Under the pieces are notes generated by a model. That model was not told the DNA's origin. It ran no database searches and saw nothing but the letters and a program-made list of their open reading frames with translations. A stretch of DNA of 64,000 nucleotides. Origin: Eremophila alpestris peregrina (lineage: Eukaryota > Chordata > Aves > Passeriformes > Alaudidae). The first letter of the stretch is position 1; the number at the start of each line of letters is the position of its first letter. Below, piece by piece: positions 61,334 to 64,000 of this stretch. The DNA lies in contig WMCF01000056.1 of the NCBI GenBank assembly GCA_009792885.1, forward strand, positions 1,948,085 to 2,012,084, read 5' to 3'. The translations under genes were made by a program, and so were the position numbers.

Positions 61334-64000
61334 GTAAACTTGCCTTCATGTGCTTCATCTTCCCCCCCTCCACAATGGTTCCTCTTTCATTTACCTGCTG
61401 ATAGAATGATTGAGAGGCCAGGAAAGTGAAGGTGGTTGTTAGAGCAGGAGCTGACCTGTTCACAGGTTGTTGGAAGGGTCAGTTTATCCAGCAGCACTTC
61501 AGTTTATAGAATTGAACCTCTAACTCACTTCTCATAATGCAGTGGTTTGAGGGGCATTGTTCTACTGACAGGTCAGCATCTGTCTTTCTTCCCTACCTTT
61601 TGTAATTTGGATGGTTTCAGAGGTGTGAAAAGTTCCCCAGGCAGCAGTGTAAGCAGACTGAAGCACAGTCAGGTTACAGTGCTGCATTCTGATAAATGAA
61701 CTTTGTTGGTAGATGGGCTTTGTCTTCAGATAAAATAAAAATAGAATTTCCCTCAGATCTCATTATTTTCCCTTTTGCATAAACTCAAATAGACAGAGGA
61801 GATCCAATGGCTTGTATTGGTGTTTCTCCTTGTGTTTTCCAGTCATCTGGTCAATATTGCCTGTACTTTGTGTTGTTAATTGTAATTGCTCTACATAAAC
61901 CTGTATTAATGTATATGGGGAGGAACCATCATTATGCACTTGATTCTGCCATTTATGTAACTAATGCAAATTATTTTCAAAAGCTCTGACCTGCTTTTTA
62001 AATGACATGACTGAATTGCTGATTCTGAGCTACTTTTGGCATGATTTTCTAGAGATGCCAAATCTTGGCAACTCTCCTTGACTCTTAATCATGTCTGGTG
62101 CTTATTCAGCAATTAAAAAAAAGCAGATATTTACAATTTTTAGCTTGTGGTGATCTTTTGTTGAGTAATGTCTATCCCATGTTTCCTACCATTGCTCTGA
62201 AACATTTTTCTACTGTAATGAGCTTTTTGCTCATTGTTAACCCTTCCAGTGAGAAGGATGTGCTTTGCTCAGCACATCCCTGTGAACAGCATCATTCTGA
62301 CCAGGGACTGAAGATTTTAGTTCCTTAGGAGGAGGCAGTTGCAGGTACTGAATATGAATTTTTGAAGCTCTGGTTTATTTTTCCCCTGTGTGCCATAAAG
62401 CAGTAGGAGTGCAGCATATTTATTCTAGATAATGAAGCTATGGAATTGCAGGAGGTATTAAATAAGAAAGTAAAATTGAGGGGAAAAAATGTGTTAAAAA
62501 TATGAACAATGGGATCTTGGAAAACCTGGATAATGATGACAAATTTTAAAGTAATATGCTTTCCTGTTAAATAATGAAAAGGAAGCTCACTTGATTTGAA
62601 ATCTGCTATGTAGGTTATAAGAACAGGTCAGCAATTTTTTATGCTTGCACTCCATTAACTTTAGGAAGTGAAAATCATAATTGTACTTCAGCATTCTAAT
62701 GCAGTGATGAATTGGAAAATTGACAGTAAGAATACTGAAATTGACTGCCAAGAAAAACATTTTAATTTAAAATATATTAAGAAACATAGCTTGAGAAGGC
62801 CTTTAGTGACATGGTGTTATATATCATGTTTATTTTGTTTACAATTTGGGCATGCAAACCTTCAAGTACATTTCTTAAAGGAAAAATGTGTGCTAAATCA
62901 AATTATAGGCACTGATGCAAGTGTGACCTAGATGTGCAGGTACCTGTGCTGCAAGGTTTTCATGTCACAGTCAGGTGTGGCTTGGTTTTGTCTCACAGCT
63001 CAAAGTTCACAGTTTAATTCACATTATGTAACACATGTACTGTGGAAATAAAAAATGTGGTGTTTGCATTAACTTAGTCTCCTTTTGCAAAACAAACAGA
63101 CAAACAAACAAAAGAGTCTCCTGGCCTAATTTTATTGTGCATAACCAATGCTTTCCTGGTAGCTTCAGATTAAAGCCTCTCCCCCTATTTAATTTTCATT
63201 TTGTCATCTATTTTTTTAAATGCTTCAGTTTTGAAGAATGAGGGAGCTGCAGCCACTGCCTTGTGGTTTATAATTATAACACAAAGTTAAATTATAGAAA
63301 TAATTCCCAAGTTCTACAGGCATTTGCCCAGACTTGCAGTAAATTCTGAGAACTAGAATGTTTCAGTTGTATACAGGCCTTTGGAATAGCATTAATTCGA
63401 TGCATCAGCACATGCCACTAAGTGGAAAATGTATTTCTTTAAGAAATTCTTAGTGTCTGCAAGAATAGATCTTTTTAGACTAATGCACTCTTTCCAAAGA
63501 AGAGGATTAAACCTTTTCCTAGAGGTTTTCTGTGTAGATGTACTGAGTAGGAGGGACCATGTGATGTCACTGTTGCTCCAGGAGAAACTGCTGATTGAGT
63601 ATTTATCAGCTAATAATGTAATCACTGGAAGAAATTATGCTTGCATCTTTCCTTTGCCCTTGATTAACAGGGGGCTTTGTGCATATTAATGCAGTGCCTA
63701 GTCATTTCAGGGATGCTCTGTGATCTCCTTGTGTTAATTGCTGTACAAACACTTGATTCTATTTTCTTTAAAGCTGGAAATTTCTTAAGGCTTCCATCTC
63801 CTGTATTTCTAAGAAATTTGATATACTTTTCTGGGCTGTGCAATGAGAGAAGCTGCTGCCTCTCTTAGAAAATGCTGGATAAATATATATATATATATAT
63901 ATATATATTTCCAAATTAGTTCACATGCACTAAACTGCCTTTAGTTCTGTGAGAGAAACTTAAAGACTGTCCAAACATCCCTCTGGCTTTACAAGTAAAA
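61334..64000 (+). other. HELZ: HELZ intron 7 (open at window edge)
   Basis: No segment encoding the rest of the zinc finger (FLEQGICRYGAQC-like) is found in any frame, so the window ends inside this intron. It contains an (AT)n tract near the end and nothing else that I recognise. Confidence 0.8.
63882..63908. repeat. (AT)n microsatellite
   Basis: About 13 AT units in HELZ intron 7. Confidence 0.95.

Noticed and set aside
61334..64000. HELZ exon 8 with the rest of the CCCH finger
   Set aside because: No frame encodes the expected cysteine- and histidine-containing block, so it is presumed to lie beyond the window.
1..64000. CRISPR arrays, operons, tRNA or rRNA genes, intact retroviral genes
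   Set aside because: No spaced direct repeats of CRISPR type, no cloverleaf or rRNA core that I can recognise, and no gag/pol-like frames. The window is vertebrate nuclear DNA.

Overview
The window looks like a stretch of a bird nuclear genome, possibly a passerine. Coding sequence is sparse and split by GT-AG introns. Several CR1-type LINE fragments carry the avian 3' end, which finishes in 'ttctgtgattctg'-like repeats. The recognised proteins are nearly identical to vertebrate orthologues. No bacterial, phage or CRISPR-like architecture is present. Species-level placement is inference.

Three genes are supported, in the vertebrate order PITPNC1 - PSMD12 - HELZ. (1) PITPNC1 is on the minus strand. 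Only its first coding exon is here (14697-14744, 16 residues), with a GC-rich 5' leader and CpG island up to about 15.6 kb. Positions 1-14696 are then the 5' part of its long first intron. That part is AT-rich, has no recognisable exon, and is interrupted near 13.3-13.85 kb by a 22-bp GC-rich minisatellite that contains a 255-base assembly gap. (2) PSMD12 (26S proteasome lid subunit Rpn5) is complete on the plus strand. Eleven coding exons between 19829 and 28236 encode 456 residues, followed by a poly(A) signal at 28449. (3) HELZ (helicase with zinc finger) is partial on the plus strand. It has a non-coding first exon ending at 35295, a 17-kb 5'UTR intron, and six coding exons between 52282 and 61333. 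These encode the first 184 residues, up to the first cysteine of the CCCH zinc finger. The rest lies beyond the window.

Between the genes lie about 4 kb separating the divergent PITPNC1 and PSMD12 promoters (15.6-19.8 kb, with two CR1 fragments) and about 6.7 kb between PSMD12 and HELZ (28.5-35.2 kb, no recognisable gene). Regulatory signals that can be read directly include a CNC/small-Maf (ARE-type) site 35 bp into PSMD12 intron 1, NRF1-like and ETS-like sites at the PSMD12 promoter, a ZNF143/Staf-like palindrome and a YY1-like site at HELZ exon 1, and a TATA box plus upstream ORFs ahead of PITPNC1. The three genes share no pathway: lipid transfer, proteasome lid assembly, and RNA helicase/mRNA regulation.

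I found no undescribed gene system. The most notable items are the regulatory sites and the minisatellites.
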